Part shown: positions 1 to 9,675 of the stretch, piece by piece
Position numbering within the stretch: the stretch's first letter is position 1
Layout: each line of letters begins with the position of its first letter
NCBI GenBank assembly: GCA_032622095.1
Contig: CP136068.1
Span: forward strand, 15,047,729-15,111,728
Source: Siphonodentalium dalli
Lineage: Eukaryota; Mollusca; Scaphopoda; Gadilida; Siphonodentaliidae
DNA: 64,000 nt
Reading direction: 5' to 3'
Position numbers and translations under genes: made by a program
Notes under the pieces: model-generated
Databases searched by the model: none
Seen by the model: only the letters and a program-made list of their open reading frames with translations
What the model was told of the DNA's origin: nothing

Positions 1-24
1 TTGCTCAAACGTGTCCAATTGTGT

Positions 25-106
25 CTACGAGATAACTCGTAGTTGGCACTGGTGGTGGGAATACCAAAATTCCTTCCGCCAGTGCCGGCTACGAGTTATC
101 TCGTAG
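25..106. repeat. Imperfect long hairpin
   Basis: CTACGAGATAACTCGTAG at 25-42 is the exact reverse complement of the 18-mer at 89-106. Just inside them GGCACTGG (45-52) pairs with CCAGTGCC (79-86), so the whole interval can fold into one long hairpin. The same ACGAGTTATCT core recurs in two orientations around 39150-39560. This suggests a small foldback family. A TTAACACGTTGAGTGCC-like end (reverse of 244-260) is also shared with the 39560 copy. Confidence 0.6.
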
Positions 107-260
107 TACTATCAATCGCCGTTTCTGTCATCTAAAGTCGCGACGTCATCCAATTTTTGCTTCATTGAAGCCAAATTATGGTCTACTAAGGGTATCTATC
201 TTGCCACGATTTGGCAAACTGGCGAGATTACTAATTGATTTCTGGCACTCAACGTGTTAA

Positions 261-478
261 AGGTACTCAATCCGATCAGACGCTCCTAAATTAGTATTTC
301 TTTGGCTTCTGGGTTAAAACATATTTGAATCGAGTCAAGGAACCTACCTGTCAAAGCTCAGCGTGATCAGATATAGATATAGTAAATTATTACCGCTCGA
401 GTTTTCTGTTTAAACTACTTAATAACCCCGAAGCCAAAGAAATAGTAATTTAGGAATGTCTGATCGGATTGAGTACCT
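261..478. mobile_element. 218-bp TTAA-flanked MITE (piggyBac-like by target site)
   Basis: The element begins AGGTACTCAATCCGATCAGA (261-280) and ends with its exact reverse complement (459-478). The terminal inverted repeats extend to about 50 bp with only a few mismatches, up to TTTCTTTGGCTTC. TTAA lies immediately outside both ends (257-260 and 479-482), as expected for a TTAA duplication. No ORF is present. TTAA targets are known for piggyBac and Kolobok families; choosing between them is inference. Confidence 0.8.
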
Positions 479-482
479 TTAA

Positions 483-2156
483 GCCAAATTCATTGCAAAA
501 ACAGTCAAAAAACATGCAGGAAAAAGTTTTTTCAGTTGCGGAATTTTTGGTCCCATCGACAACACACCCACCCCGGCATACATGCCCTGAAAAGAAAACA
601 CCCCCCCCCCCCCCCCCACCAAGAGAAATGTTTGTCTGATGATTTCCCAATCATGAAGTAATGTGGATTAGCTGGATTACGAACTGACAGCGGGTAGAGT
701 GGGTCGATTACAATATTACAATAAAATTTGGTGTGATTTCAATGTCAACTCAACAGGCTCAGCTGCCCCAATTGAATTTCAACAATTGCGGCAGCCCTCT
801 ACTCCTTGCCCGATATGTGGTATAGGCCTGCACTCCCTGTCGCACCACATCTCCACCAATGTGGCCTCATTTTTGTAAGTGCAAGAAGTTTGTAAACTTT
901 GCGCCATTTTTGAATGTTTTCTTTTCGTGGTATTTACAACATGACCAGTGCTACAGTGGTCATGTGACAGCTACGATCGCGCACATTGCCAAGGTCAGGC
1001 CACGAATTTCCTGGTAAAATCAAACAGCGCTTGATTGCTACGATTTGGCTACGATATTGTCGTGGGCATGCGCATTGGATGCTTCCTCCTGCGATATTCC
1101 CCACTTACGATTTTAATCGCAGCGTGTGCGGTGGCACTTAGCCGGCCCAACCCGGTCTGCCGGGTGCCTCGGTCCTCTGTGCTTTGAACTCTTTCTCACT
1201 AAAATAATGGTGTGCTATTACATGAGCCGGGGCAACTCGGCAAACCGAGTTGTCCCATCCTGCCTAATCGGGACAACTGGGTTAGCGGGAACAGCTTGGC
1301 TTGCGTAACAGCGAGTCATCCCAACTAGCTGGGATGAAAGTCTGGAACATAAACCCATTTATTGTAACATGATGTGACGTTAGCCAATAAAATGCTCGCA
1401 TCGTGTGAGTGACATTTAATCACTACCAAAGCCACTCAGTTATGGGCGTGCTGACATTATGTCGTGACGCGTGATTCAAAGACAGCTAGATGATTAACTA
1501 GATGCGTGAACGTCAACCGAGTTGTCCCAGCTAACCGAGTTAGAAAACAAGTGAGGGTTTTGATTTGGTTGAGGGTGGCCGGAGAATATGGTAGCCTGAT
1601 TTTGATGCAGCAAATTAGCACTTCTAGTGTATTATAAACAAACAGCCGGTTTGAGAGTATAATATATAGCTGAATACAGCTAGGTTAGCTGAATACAGCT
1701 ATTGTAGCTGTATTCTCACATTTGCCAGACCTGTTTGTATGCCGTAATTTTCTGCCTATATGATCTTACCTGTTTGCGTCCGTGGGCATTAAGTAGACAC
1801 AAGTGAGCTCAGTGGGCTTGCAGCATGTGCTAATTTCATAATTTTCAATAATTCTAAAATACGAATACATGTAATATTTTTTGTTTTGCAATTCGTTGCA
1901 TGATTAAAATAGGCCGTAAATATCGGGTCCATTCATTGAACGATGCAGGTATGTTGATATACATATTGCATCATACAGCTGATGTTACCATCAGGTTATT
2001 ATATTCAAAACAATAAATATTCAGTGGGTGGGGGTGGTATAAGTAACCCCTTAGCTTTAGTAAGCCCATCTTTTTGTTATGTCTATGTTGTGACAATTAT
2101 CTTCATTTTGATTAAATGATTAATTAATGAAATATTATAAAACAGGTCTGGGTGAT
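483..2156. other. Non-coding interval with a poly-C run and a GTTGTCCC hairpin
   Basis: I see no gene here. There is a 17-base C run at 601-617. At 1230-1256 GGCAACTCGG and CCGAGTTGTCC form a short hairpin, and the GAGTTGTCCCA motif recurs near 1515, so part of 1130-1550 is probably an old repeat. The remainder is AT-rich unique-looking sequence. Confidence 0.5.
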
Positions 2157-3555
2157 CCATTTGTGCTTAAGAATAAATGATAATGATTTGTGCTCATTTG
2201 TAAATAATTTGTGCTCAAGCGTAAATAATTTGTGATCAAGAGTAAATAATTTGCACTTTTGCGCAAATAAGGAATAACTGTGAAAATGCTTTCCTCTGAC
2301 ACACCTACTGACCTACATTTGGGAGTTCCTTCTCTTACAATTTAGTTAGACCGGTGTCAGAGAAGGTACTAACAGGAAGAATTTAGACAGATTGGTCTAG
2401 ACTTTTTAGACCGATCGGTCTAATAAAGTACATTCGGTGGTTCGCCCTTATGGGATGCGATTTTAACATGTGTACCTTATTTGCGCTTGAGCATAAATAT
2501 TATCAACAATTTTTCGCTTCTAAAGTGTAAGTAATTTGTGGATGGCCTCCCATACACCTATTCACCTATACCTGATAAATTGCCATGAATCATGATAGTT
2601 TTCAAACGGAATGACAACTTTTTATCAAATAAACCGTCAAATGTCTTTTTTCAACTTTAAGATTTTTTTTTTGGAAAATTTTATGTCTTATATATTGGCA
2701 AATTGTCAACATTCAATCTGTTTAGACTGATTGGCCAACAAATTTAGACAGATCGGTCTAAATAAAGATTGATTTTCGATTGAGGTTCACACATATTGGT
2801 ATGGGAGGCCAAATTCACACTTAAGCGCACTGCCATTACGCTTAAGCATAATAGATGTTCATAGCATTATTACCTTACATATAATGATATCATCTAAGCT
2901 AGATATTTGTCAAAAGTTACTAGCATCAGGAATTGGCTGCATCCATTTCAGCTTAATGGGAGTTTTCACATATATATGGAATATGAATTACGCTTAAGCG
3001 TAATGACATTGCGCTTAAGCATATATATATAACGACATTACATTTAAGCGTAATGGCTTTACGCTTAAGCGTAATGGCTTTACGCCTAAGTGTAATAAAT
3101 TATGCTTTGAAAAGCATAATGGAAATCTGAATTACGCTCAAGCATAATGGCTTAATGCATTACGCTTAAGCGTAATTGGATATTAAATGTGAATTCGAAC
3201 TCCCATACAATATGGGAAATGGTTTTAATATTCACTTCTTATTTGCACATAAGCATAAATATGAAAATTATGATCCTTTTGTGCTAAAGCATAAATCAAT
3301 TGCATTTAAGCATAAATAATTTGCATTTACGCGTAAGTGATTTAGCCTTAAGCGTAAATAAGGAATAAATGTAAAAGTACATGCCATTCCATATACATGA
3401 CCTAAAGTTCTAAACCTGATAAGTTGCTGTGGACAAGACCAATTTCAAACAGCATGACAAATGTTTATCAAATATACTGAGAAATTTCTTTTTCAACTTG
3501 AAGTCTTTTTGATGAAAATTTGTTATGTCTTCAAGTTATCCATTGACAAAGGCAT
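2157..3555. repeat. Diverged duplication rich in AAGCGTAAT/AAGCATAAAT motifs
   Basis: Short motifs of the form GCTTAAGCGTAAT or AAGCATAAATAATTTG recur many times at 2160-2260, 2990-3180 and 3240-3360, some forming the palindrome TTACGCTTAAGCGTAA. In addition, 2525-2710 (ACCTGATAAATTGC..., TTTATCAAATA..., TTCAACTT..., ATTTTATGTCTT) aligns in order with 3380-3555. A larger unit was therefore duplicated and then diverged. TTTAGACAGATYGGTCTA also occurs twice (2383 and 2742). No coding potential is seen. Confidence 0.55.
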
Positions 3556-3893
3556 AATCTTATTTGTTGAGTTTGAAATGTTCGATCACTTCTCCATCGT
3601 GTTGGTGCCCATATATGAGCTTGTGTGCTGATACAAAATACGTGTGAAGATTTCGTGTAAAGTTGAAGTCGAAACTGAAAGCATCCTATAATTAATAGTT
3701 AGTAGATACATACATGTCAAGATTCCCGAAGATAAGACTATCCGGCCATCGGGAAACATATCTGTGATCACCCATTGAACCAGTCTAAGTTATTTGCTGT
3801 GATTTTAACACTAGAATGTGTTTCAGTCGCTTCGAAATTAAATGGCGACTGCCAGTCTGGCCATGTGTTACACGGAAACAGTAACGATAACTC

Positions 3894-4091
3894 TTGAAGA
3901 CTATCAGTCAAAACCAATATATGGTATTGAACATGTCCTCAAAACCAAGGGAATCAGATTGGGTATTGATCAATACCAATAAAAACCGAATATATTGTCA
4001 GTGTACTTGTCCGATCGGGTCATATGTTAACACATGCATGTGGTATCAAGCATTTGAGGCAGTCAGCAAAGTGAGTAAATATTTATCCTAG
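3894..4091 (+). pseudogene. Possible SWIM-like zinc-finger fragment
   Basis: A 65-codon frame contains a segment (about residues 33-52) in which Ile-Tyr-Cys-Gln-Cys-Thr-Cys-Pro-x-Gly is followed by Thr-Cys-Met-Trp. The CxC ... Cx(H) layout resembles the SWIM finger found in MULE transposases and some invertebrate proteins, where the last ligand is His; here that position is Trp. There is no neighbouring coding sequence. It may be a decayed exon or transposase piece, or chance. Confidence 0.22.
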
Positions 4092-4699
4092 ATTAAACAC
4101 GCCTTGTGGTATCGGCATGCTATACTTATCTCCTGGTATATACACAGAGCAGCACGTGTCAGAAATACACGGAATCATCTCGCATACTGAATGAATAAGT
4201 CACCGCCACAGAAACCCCTCGATCTCAACTTCAATTTTCAATTCTTTGATCTCAATTAACCAATATACATGGTATCTGAGACACAAATAAATGACAAAAG
4301 CACATTTAAGACGTACATAATTATATTATAGTAGTATGTAATATTAATGTATTGATTAAAGGCACATTTACCCAACACTTATGTTATGAAACCGTTAAGT
4401 GCGATTGAGACTCTTCCTTATTCGGCAGTACTGTGAATATCGCAACGTTGTTGATATGGCATCATTGGGCATAATAATGAAAAATAGAAACAAATCATTG
4501 AATAAAAAGATAAAGACTAAGGCAGGGTGGATGTGCCCGTTACTATATGAAGACTATCTATTTATTTGATACAATCGCGTCATTCACACAGAATTTACTG
4601 TCATAGCGACATGAAATGCATATACATAAATGTATAAATGTTGACTTGAGGCGATGGGTCACATGAGCTACAGACATAAGTTTGAAAATTTGAAATTGA
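4092..4699. other. AT-rich interval, nothing recognised
   Basis: No ORF, tandem repeat or inverted repeat that I can support was seen in this stretch. Confidence 0.4.
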
Positions 4700-4860
4700 T
4701 AAATAGAGGATCTCACATGAGTTTCTATTTTATACGGAATTTATCAACCGAGTTCACTAAATTCGATTTGAGCCGAGGTTTACCGAGGCTCAAATAGAAT
4801 TTAGTGGACGAGGTTGATAAATTGCGTATAAAATAGAAAATGTTTGAGATTCTTTTTATC
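4700..4860. repeat. Foldback hairpin element
   Basis: TTTCTATTTTATACG at 4722 pairs with CGTATAAAATAGAAA ending at 4839. Pairing continues inwards through AATTTATCAACC/GGTTGATAAATT, CACTAAATT/AATTTAGTG and TTTGAGCC/CTCAAA, and outwards through GATCTCA/TGAGATTC. It is a near-complete palindrome of about 160 bp, typical of short foldback or MITE insertions. Confidence 0.75.
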
Positions 4861-5195
4861 AAATGATCATATAATCGCTAAACTTTTATCGAAAAGAACC
4901 GAAAAGAACAACAGTTAACTGCAGCCAGCGAACATTGTCACAAAGAGCAGCGTGACGTCATTGCACGCGACGATATTACACGTGTCTATTACGCTCGAAT
5001 ATTACATCGGAAAATAGTGCTAATCTTGTGATAAAAGTCTGGTATGTTTTGACCATCCTATAACTCGAAGTTGTGTGTGTATTCGAATGGTGATGTTTAG
5101 GATAAAGCGTGGCTACAAATAAACTGACAAAGACCTTGTTGCTGATAAGCCCCATCGCATCAAGTGCATGTCCACATCAAGTAAATCCTGCGTAC

Positions 5196-5441
5196 TGTAG
5201 TAACCTGGCTACAACTCTTGCCCGCAATACCAGATATACTTACACTATCTATTGTCTGTGTATTGTATCTTGGTTCTTTCGCCTGCAGGCAACCTTCACT
5301 ATTGTATTTCTTGTATCATTTCTATGCGTCTGTGTGGTTCATGGTCTGGTGTCAAAGAGTGGCGGGAAATCGGGCTCTAGCCTTGACCTCTCTGACGCCG
5401 GTAAATTTACCGGCGACAGGGAGCGTCCAAAAGATGCCACA
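5196..5441 (-). repeat. 3' LTR
   Basis: 246 bp, TG...CA, identical to the other LTR except A versus T at 5358. It contains a perfect 20-bp palindrome, CGCCGGTAAATTTACCGGCG, at 5396-5415, repeated at 17235-17254 in the other LTR. I see no convincing TATA box or polyadenylation signal. Confidence 0.95.
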
Positions 5442-5453
5442 AATCCCCCCAGT
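5442..5453 (-). other. Candidate polypurine tract
   Basis: Read on the minus strand the bases touching the 3' LTR are ACTGGGGGGATT. This run of purines ends directly at the TG of the LTR, where plus-strand DNA synthesis is primed in LTR retroelements. A second purine run (AAAGGGGAG) lies about 20 bp further upstream. Confidence 0.65.
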
Positions 5454-7374
5454 TTTCAAACTAAGGCTCCCCTTTAAGGACTAGGGTTTTCAAGGGCCAG
5501 CTTGGGGTTTCATTTCAATTAATTTTATCTGTTAAAAATGTCCACCCCCCAAATACTCGATATCTTGCAACTACTATAAATGTCCACCCCCCCCCCCCCA
5601 CAAATGACTAGAATTGACATATAATAAATATATATAAAAATAAACTTATATCAAAACATAACAGGTGAAATACAGGACTACAAAAAATATTGACTCCGGG
5701 AGGGCTGTCAAAAATGTTTCCAAGTCCCAAATTTGCCATATATATCTCGGGCTTGATATTTGCCCCCTAATCTGATCCCAAATTTAATTTCGGGCTTTAT
5801 GCCCCTACCAGCCAAAAAGTCCTACGAGGCCTTATGCCTAGGAATTCCAGATACATGTAGGGCTTTTTGCCCATTTAGTTTTCCACCGATTGGGAAGGGT
5901 ATCTCTCATCATTCTAGAAACTAATTATAACTAGCCCTCCCAAAAAATAGAGCCATGCGTTAATTGCCACCTGAGGAAATAGCACCCGTATTTCTGGACT
6001 AATTGTCCATATCACAAATTATATCACAATTTAAAATCTACATGATTTAGCTATATACAACCTCCCTGGACTACTTGTCCTTGACGGGAGTACAATTCCC
6101 CTGTCCGGGGTAAACATAAATCAGCATTGGGACCTACGAAGGTCCCGTATCGGGACCCGCACCGGTCCCACCGCCATACCTACACGTACGGCCTCATAAA
6201 TAATCATGGAATCTAGTAAGCCTGGTAACCTTTGTACTCGGGAATAGCCTTCTGGGCTTAACTTCGGAGCCCATTCCCCTTAATCCTCACTCTCTACCAT
6301 GCCGCTCATGCCCTGACCCGTATATCTATATACGCTCACTTCCCTCCAATATAATTAAATCAATTTCTTCTTTCCTAATGTCATCTTTCTACATAGACCC
6401 TTTCCTAATGGGATGTTTCCTTTCTTCTTCAATAACCCAGCCCTTGAAACTACATGTATCTCGGGTCTATGCTGTGATCAGAGCATGAGTCACCTCTTCC
6501 ATACATTCAAGTATATACCAGATATTATGACTAACTCCCAGGGTTACCAAGGCTTACTAGTGGGATAAATAGTAGTGCGGGTTGTTTAGGCTATGTGCTG
6601 GAGTTGTGGCTTGGCCATCTCACGTCGGAACGGATCAACCCAACAACTGGACGGGCAATAGGGGAATCCCCTATTCTAGCCCTCCGAACGTCCTTTAAGA
6701 ACTAATCCAATCTTGTATGAATGATTCCCTGCCCAACAATATCCAAACAATATCCAAAAGTCATAACTGATACCCCCAAGAAGGGTTATGGTGTACTCCA
6801 TGACCCCTAATCGTGTCGTAATGAATCGAGCAAGGGTGGAAAGAGGGCAGGAGGCTACCCTACTAATTCCCCGAAAAAATCTCAAAGTCTTGTGTGATCC
6901 AAAATTTTGAACCAATAGTAACTTTACTGTTTGTTAAGAAACCAACAAATTCTGTTAACCATATCTGGACTCACTATGTGAACAATAGATGATTTGTCTT
7001 TTCTATTGTTATCCCCAAAACAATAATTTAAATACTAGTTTGATATCTGATAGTTCCGGGCCATGCCCAATACATTATGGTTCTACTAATGCTAACAGGG
7101 AACTCGTTCCCATACCTAGAATTTAGAGCCCCAATATTTCAAGTCTTTGTGCCTGCCTATCTGGACGTATTACCTTAGTGTGGGTCGAAACCCTCATCAG
7201 GAGCCTCGGTCAAACAAACAGTTACTACATAGTGAAGATGCGGGCCGAAGCCCTGTTCACTTGTGTAACCACTCGACCATTCAATTAGTTAACAAATATC
7301 CATCGACCGAGGACTCCGAAAACTGCAACCTGTGAGACAGCCACTCCCAGCCTAGTACTTATTTACAACCCCCA
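5454..7374 (-). other. 1.9-kb 3' untranslated region of the element
   Basis: Between the ORF3 stop and the polypurine tract no ORF looks like a protein. It holds a C run at about 5586-5601, and two short hairpins made of alternating GGGACC/GGTCCC hexamers at 6129-6169. A pair of inverted repeats with the core CTAGTAAGCC and GGTAACC lies at about 6213-6232 and 6541-6560 and could close a ~350-base loop. The length is unusual for a Gypsy element, so it could hold regulatory structure or the remains of another gene. Confidence 0.5.
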
Positions 7375-9627
7375 CTACCGGTTTGGGGCCTGAAACCTGA
7401 ACAATTGTTCAGCATTTCTAGCCGCCCACCTTACGACATTGACCGGGTCAAGGTTCCGCATTCGGGCAACAAGGTCCACTATGGACCCCATGCCGCTAAA
7501 TGGGAGGAAATGAAACCCTCCCGCCACTTGCAGAACGTTGCAAGTCAGTAACAGCCGGCTCAACGGGATGCTATCCAGACCCACATAGTGGTCCAGATTA
7601 GCACGCGTCGTGCTGGGCCCCAATGCAAAATACACATTGTTGGGCGATACTCCACTCCAACTTGAAACTGTAGTGGCATCGCCCACAAAATCCTGCAGTA
7701 TTACCGGGCCCCTAAAGCCCGACTCCCTGACAATTGATCTGGCTGCGCTGTGGGCATCTAGCCCAAATGGGTCGCAACCAGGACCCTTGACGGCCACATA
7801 CAGTGGCAATCCATTAGCCCCTGCCAGACGGGCGAACTGCCCCAAAGCCCAGTTTTGCAACTGATGGGTTGAGGGCGGGGCAGTTCTGTCCAGACCAGCA
7901 GGACCTATGGCGTCCAACCGGGTAGCCATTTGGGTGATGGCAAAGACCACGTCCTCCAACTCACCCAGATCCGTTCCTATAAAATCCGGGCTCATGCCCA
8001 TGGCTACCCGAAAATTCAGTGGTACTGTTGGTACATGGATGGGAGCGGCCCTACCGGGCCAATCCCCAAACAGCAGCACGCCACCTGCGGCCACTAGAGG
8101 ATATGGATCCCCAGGCCTCGGAACTGCCGACAACAGATCGTCGGGCAGCACCAGGGTGCCCGCGGGAAACCCCACCCGGACCTGGTCCAGGTGCATCCCC
8201 ATGTCCCAATAGTACTCGGATGCCCACTGAGCGTCCGAGCTCCACCGAAAACGTGGCTGACCCATGCATGTAAAGAGCAACTCTGGTGGTGACTGCTCAC
8301 GTGAGTTTGCCCTTACCGAGGCCTCAGGTGATGCCTCACGAACCGGGCTAATAGCCCTTGGGTCAGCCCTAATAACAGGCTGGGGCTCCGGACCCCTTTG
8401 AGGTTCGGGCTCCAGCCCCCCATCAGCATTTGGAGCAAGCTCCGGGTGTTCCAATACAGGGCCCTGGACTGGGGCCTCCAACTCTACCTCCTCCTGGACG
8501 GGCGTTACTGGGCGACTATACCCAGATGGGAGACCGACAGGGGCCACACGCCCGTCCAGCCACATGCGGAGCCACAAAAGGACCCGCCAGTGGCACAAGA
8601 AGGTGAAGTTGGTGACCCCAGAGGCCACCAAGGTACCATCCGTAGTGAAGGATGTTGGCCGGAGATCGTAGGTCCCCTCCATGTTCCGGATGTGGGCCCG
8701 CATCAGCGGGCTCACTAGGAACGGAAGAGGGCCCCCGTTCTCTAGCACCACCTGCGTTATAGCCTCTAGGCTCAACCCGAGGGGCCTAACGAATTCCAGG
8801 AGCGCGTTCGTCTGAACCGACACGGTAACAGCCGAACGACGCTCCAAGGGTTCCCACAGAAGCCTCGGCACGTGTTGCTCGCAGTGACGTCTAATGCCAC
8901 GGACCGACTCCCCACACAGGCTACAGATGGAATCGTTGCCCCGTTTGGTTTTACGACCGGGCCTAGGCTCCGCCCAGCCCGGTGTAACACCTTCCTCACT
9001 GACTGTCCCTGTGGGAGGACGGCCCGTGGCCCCAGCAGCCACGCAAACAACCTCTGTTGCCTTCCTGGTTTCACGGGGAGGCGGCATATCACCTGTGTCG
9101 GTGGGCCGAACCCCCGCATAACCACCCCCGTTGTCCCCCTCACTTGCAGAGCCCCCTACTGGGCCCTCCACTGGGACATCCACCAAGGGCTCCATTTCCT
9201 CAGGTGGAGGACTAGTGCTGCCCGATGTTTTGGGCTTCACTTTAGGCCTAGCACCGTCCCCAATGACTGGGTTCGGCTCTAGTCTATACACTTTGGGCCT
9301 AGCACCGCCCCCTACTACGGGGTTCGGATCTGGTCCATCGTCCCGGGATCCCAAGGTGATCCCTCTCCCCGGAGTACCCCTTACCACTTTAGTGGGAGTA
9401 GATGCCGTCCCACTCTTCGGTGAAGTGTGGGGGCGTTTAGCAACTTCCATTTGGGCGCCCGACAGGGGTAGCTGGGCCTCCAAGGGCCCTTCTACCACTG
9501 CCCCGCCCACATACACTACTGTCTGAATGTCAGACGGGCTTGTCGTAGGTGCGGAGGCCCGTGCGGGCTCCGACCTAGGGGCTTTTTCTAGGGCCCAAGC
9601 CCGTTTCTCCTCCTCGGAACTTGACAT
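7375..9627 (-). CDS. ORF3: C2H2-type finger plus catalytically degenerate TatD-like domain
   Basis: A 750-aa protein with a true ATG (9625-9627). Residues 1-230 are Pro/Gly/acid-rich and include an imperfect repeat of PNPVIGDGARPKV (about 101-113 and 118-130). A C-x2-C-x9-H-x3-H finger follows (C235, C238, H248, H252), then a helical stretch (270-360) and a Pro/Glu-rich linker. Residues ~470-746 follow the TatD DNase order: D475-x-G-x-H479-LD for D-x-H-x-H, VAMGMSPDF (541-549) for VGIHPH, AIGPAGLD (573-580) for xIGExGLD, GLPL (606-609), PVILQDFVGD (641-650) for the HxFxG strand, RLLLTCN (691-697) for RLLLETD, and RNAEQLF (737-743) for ENARRLF. The fold is recognisable, but of the metal ligands only H479 remains; G477, S546, P576, A612, Q645 and N697 replace His, His, Glu, His, His and Asp. 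ORF3 starts 48 nt after the integrase stop. A pseudo-nuclease with a nucleic-acid-binding role is my inference. Confidence 0.78.
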   Translation of the reverse strand: MSSSEEEKRAWALEKAPRSEPARASAPTTSPSDIQTVVYVGGAVVEGPLEAQLPLSGAQMEVAKRPHTSPKSGTASTPTKVVRGTPGRGITLGSRDDGPDPNPVVGGGARPKVYRLEPNPVIGDGARPKVKPKTSGSTSPPPEEMEPLVDVPVEGPVGGSASEGDNGGGYAGVRPTDTGDMPPPRETRKATEVVCVAAGATGRPPTGTVSEEGVTPGWAEPRPGRKTKRGNDSICSLCGESVRGIRRHCEQHVPRLLWEPLERRSAVTVSVQTNALLEFVRPLGLSLEAITQVVLENGGPLPFLVSPLMRAHIRNMEGTYDLRPTSFTTDGTLVASGVTNFTFLCHWRVLLWLRMWLDGRVAPVGLPSGYSRPVTPVQEEVELEAPVQGPVLEHPELAPNADGGLEPEPQRGPEPQPVIRADPRAISPVREASPEASVRANSREQSPPELLFTCMGQPRFRWSSDAQWASEYYWDMGMHLDQVRVGFPAGTLVLPDDLLSAVPRPGDPYPLVAAGGVLLFGDWPGRAAPIHVPTVPLNFRVAMGMSPDFIGTDLGELEDVVFAITQMATRLDAIGPAGLDRTAPPSTHQLQNWALGQFARLAGANGLPLYVAVKGPGCDPFGLDAHSAARSIVRESGFRGPVILQDFVGDATTVSSWSGVSPNNVYFALGPSTTRANLDHYVGLDSIPLSRLLLTCNVLQVAGGFHFLPFSGMGSIVDLVARMRNLDPVNVVRWAARNAEQLFRFQAPNR

Positions 9628-9675
9628 GTCTGTCCGTCAAGGTCAATCTTTTTCTGGAAAAGCGAAATGCATAAT

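Noticed and set aside
5109-5477. 122-codon frame across the left LTR, and the matching one at 16912-17334
   Set aside because: The shared part is LTR sequence and the flanks differ; an LTR is not expected to code and no domain is seen.
8872-9282. 136-codon plus-strand frame opposite ORF3 (and several similar ones at 7610-9526)
   Set aside because: These are antisense shadows of the GC-rich, proline/glycine-rich ORF3; they have no domain features of their own.
7375-9627. ORF3 as an envelope glycoprotein
   Set aside because: It is in the env position but has no signal peptide, transmembrane anchor or cleavage site; the C-terminal part matches TatD order instead.
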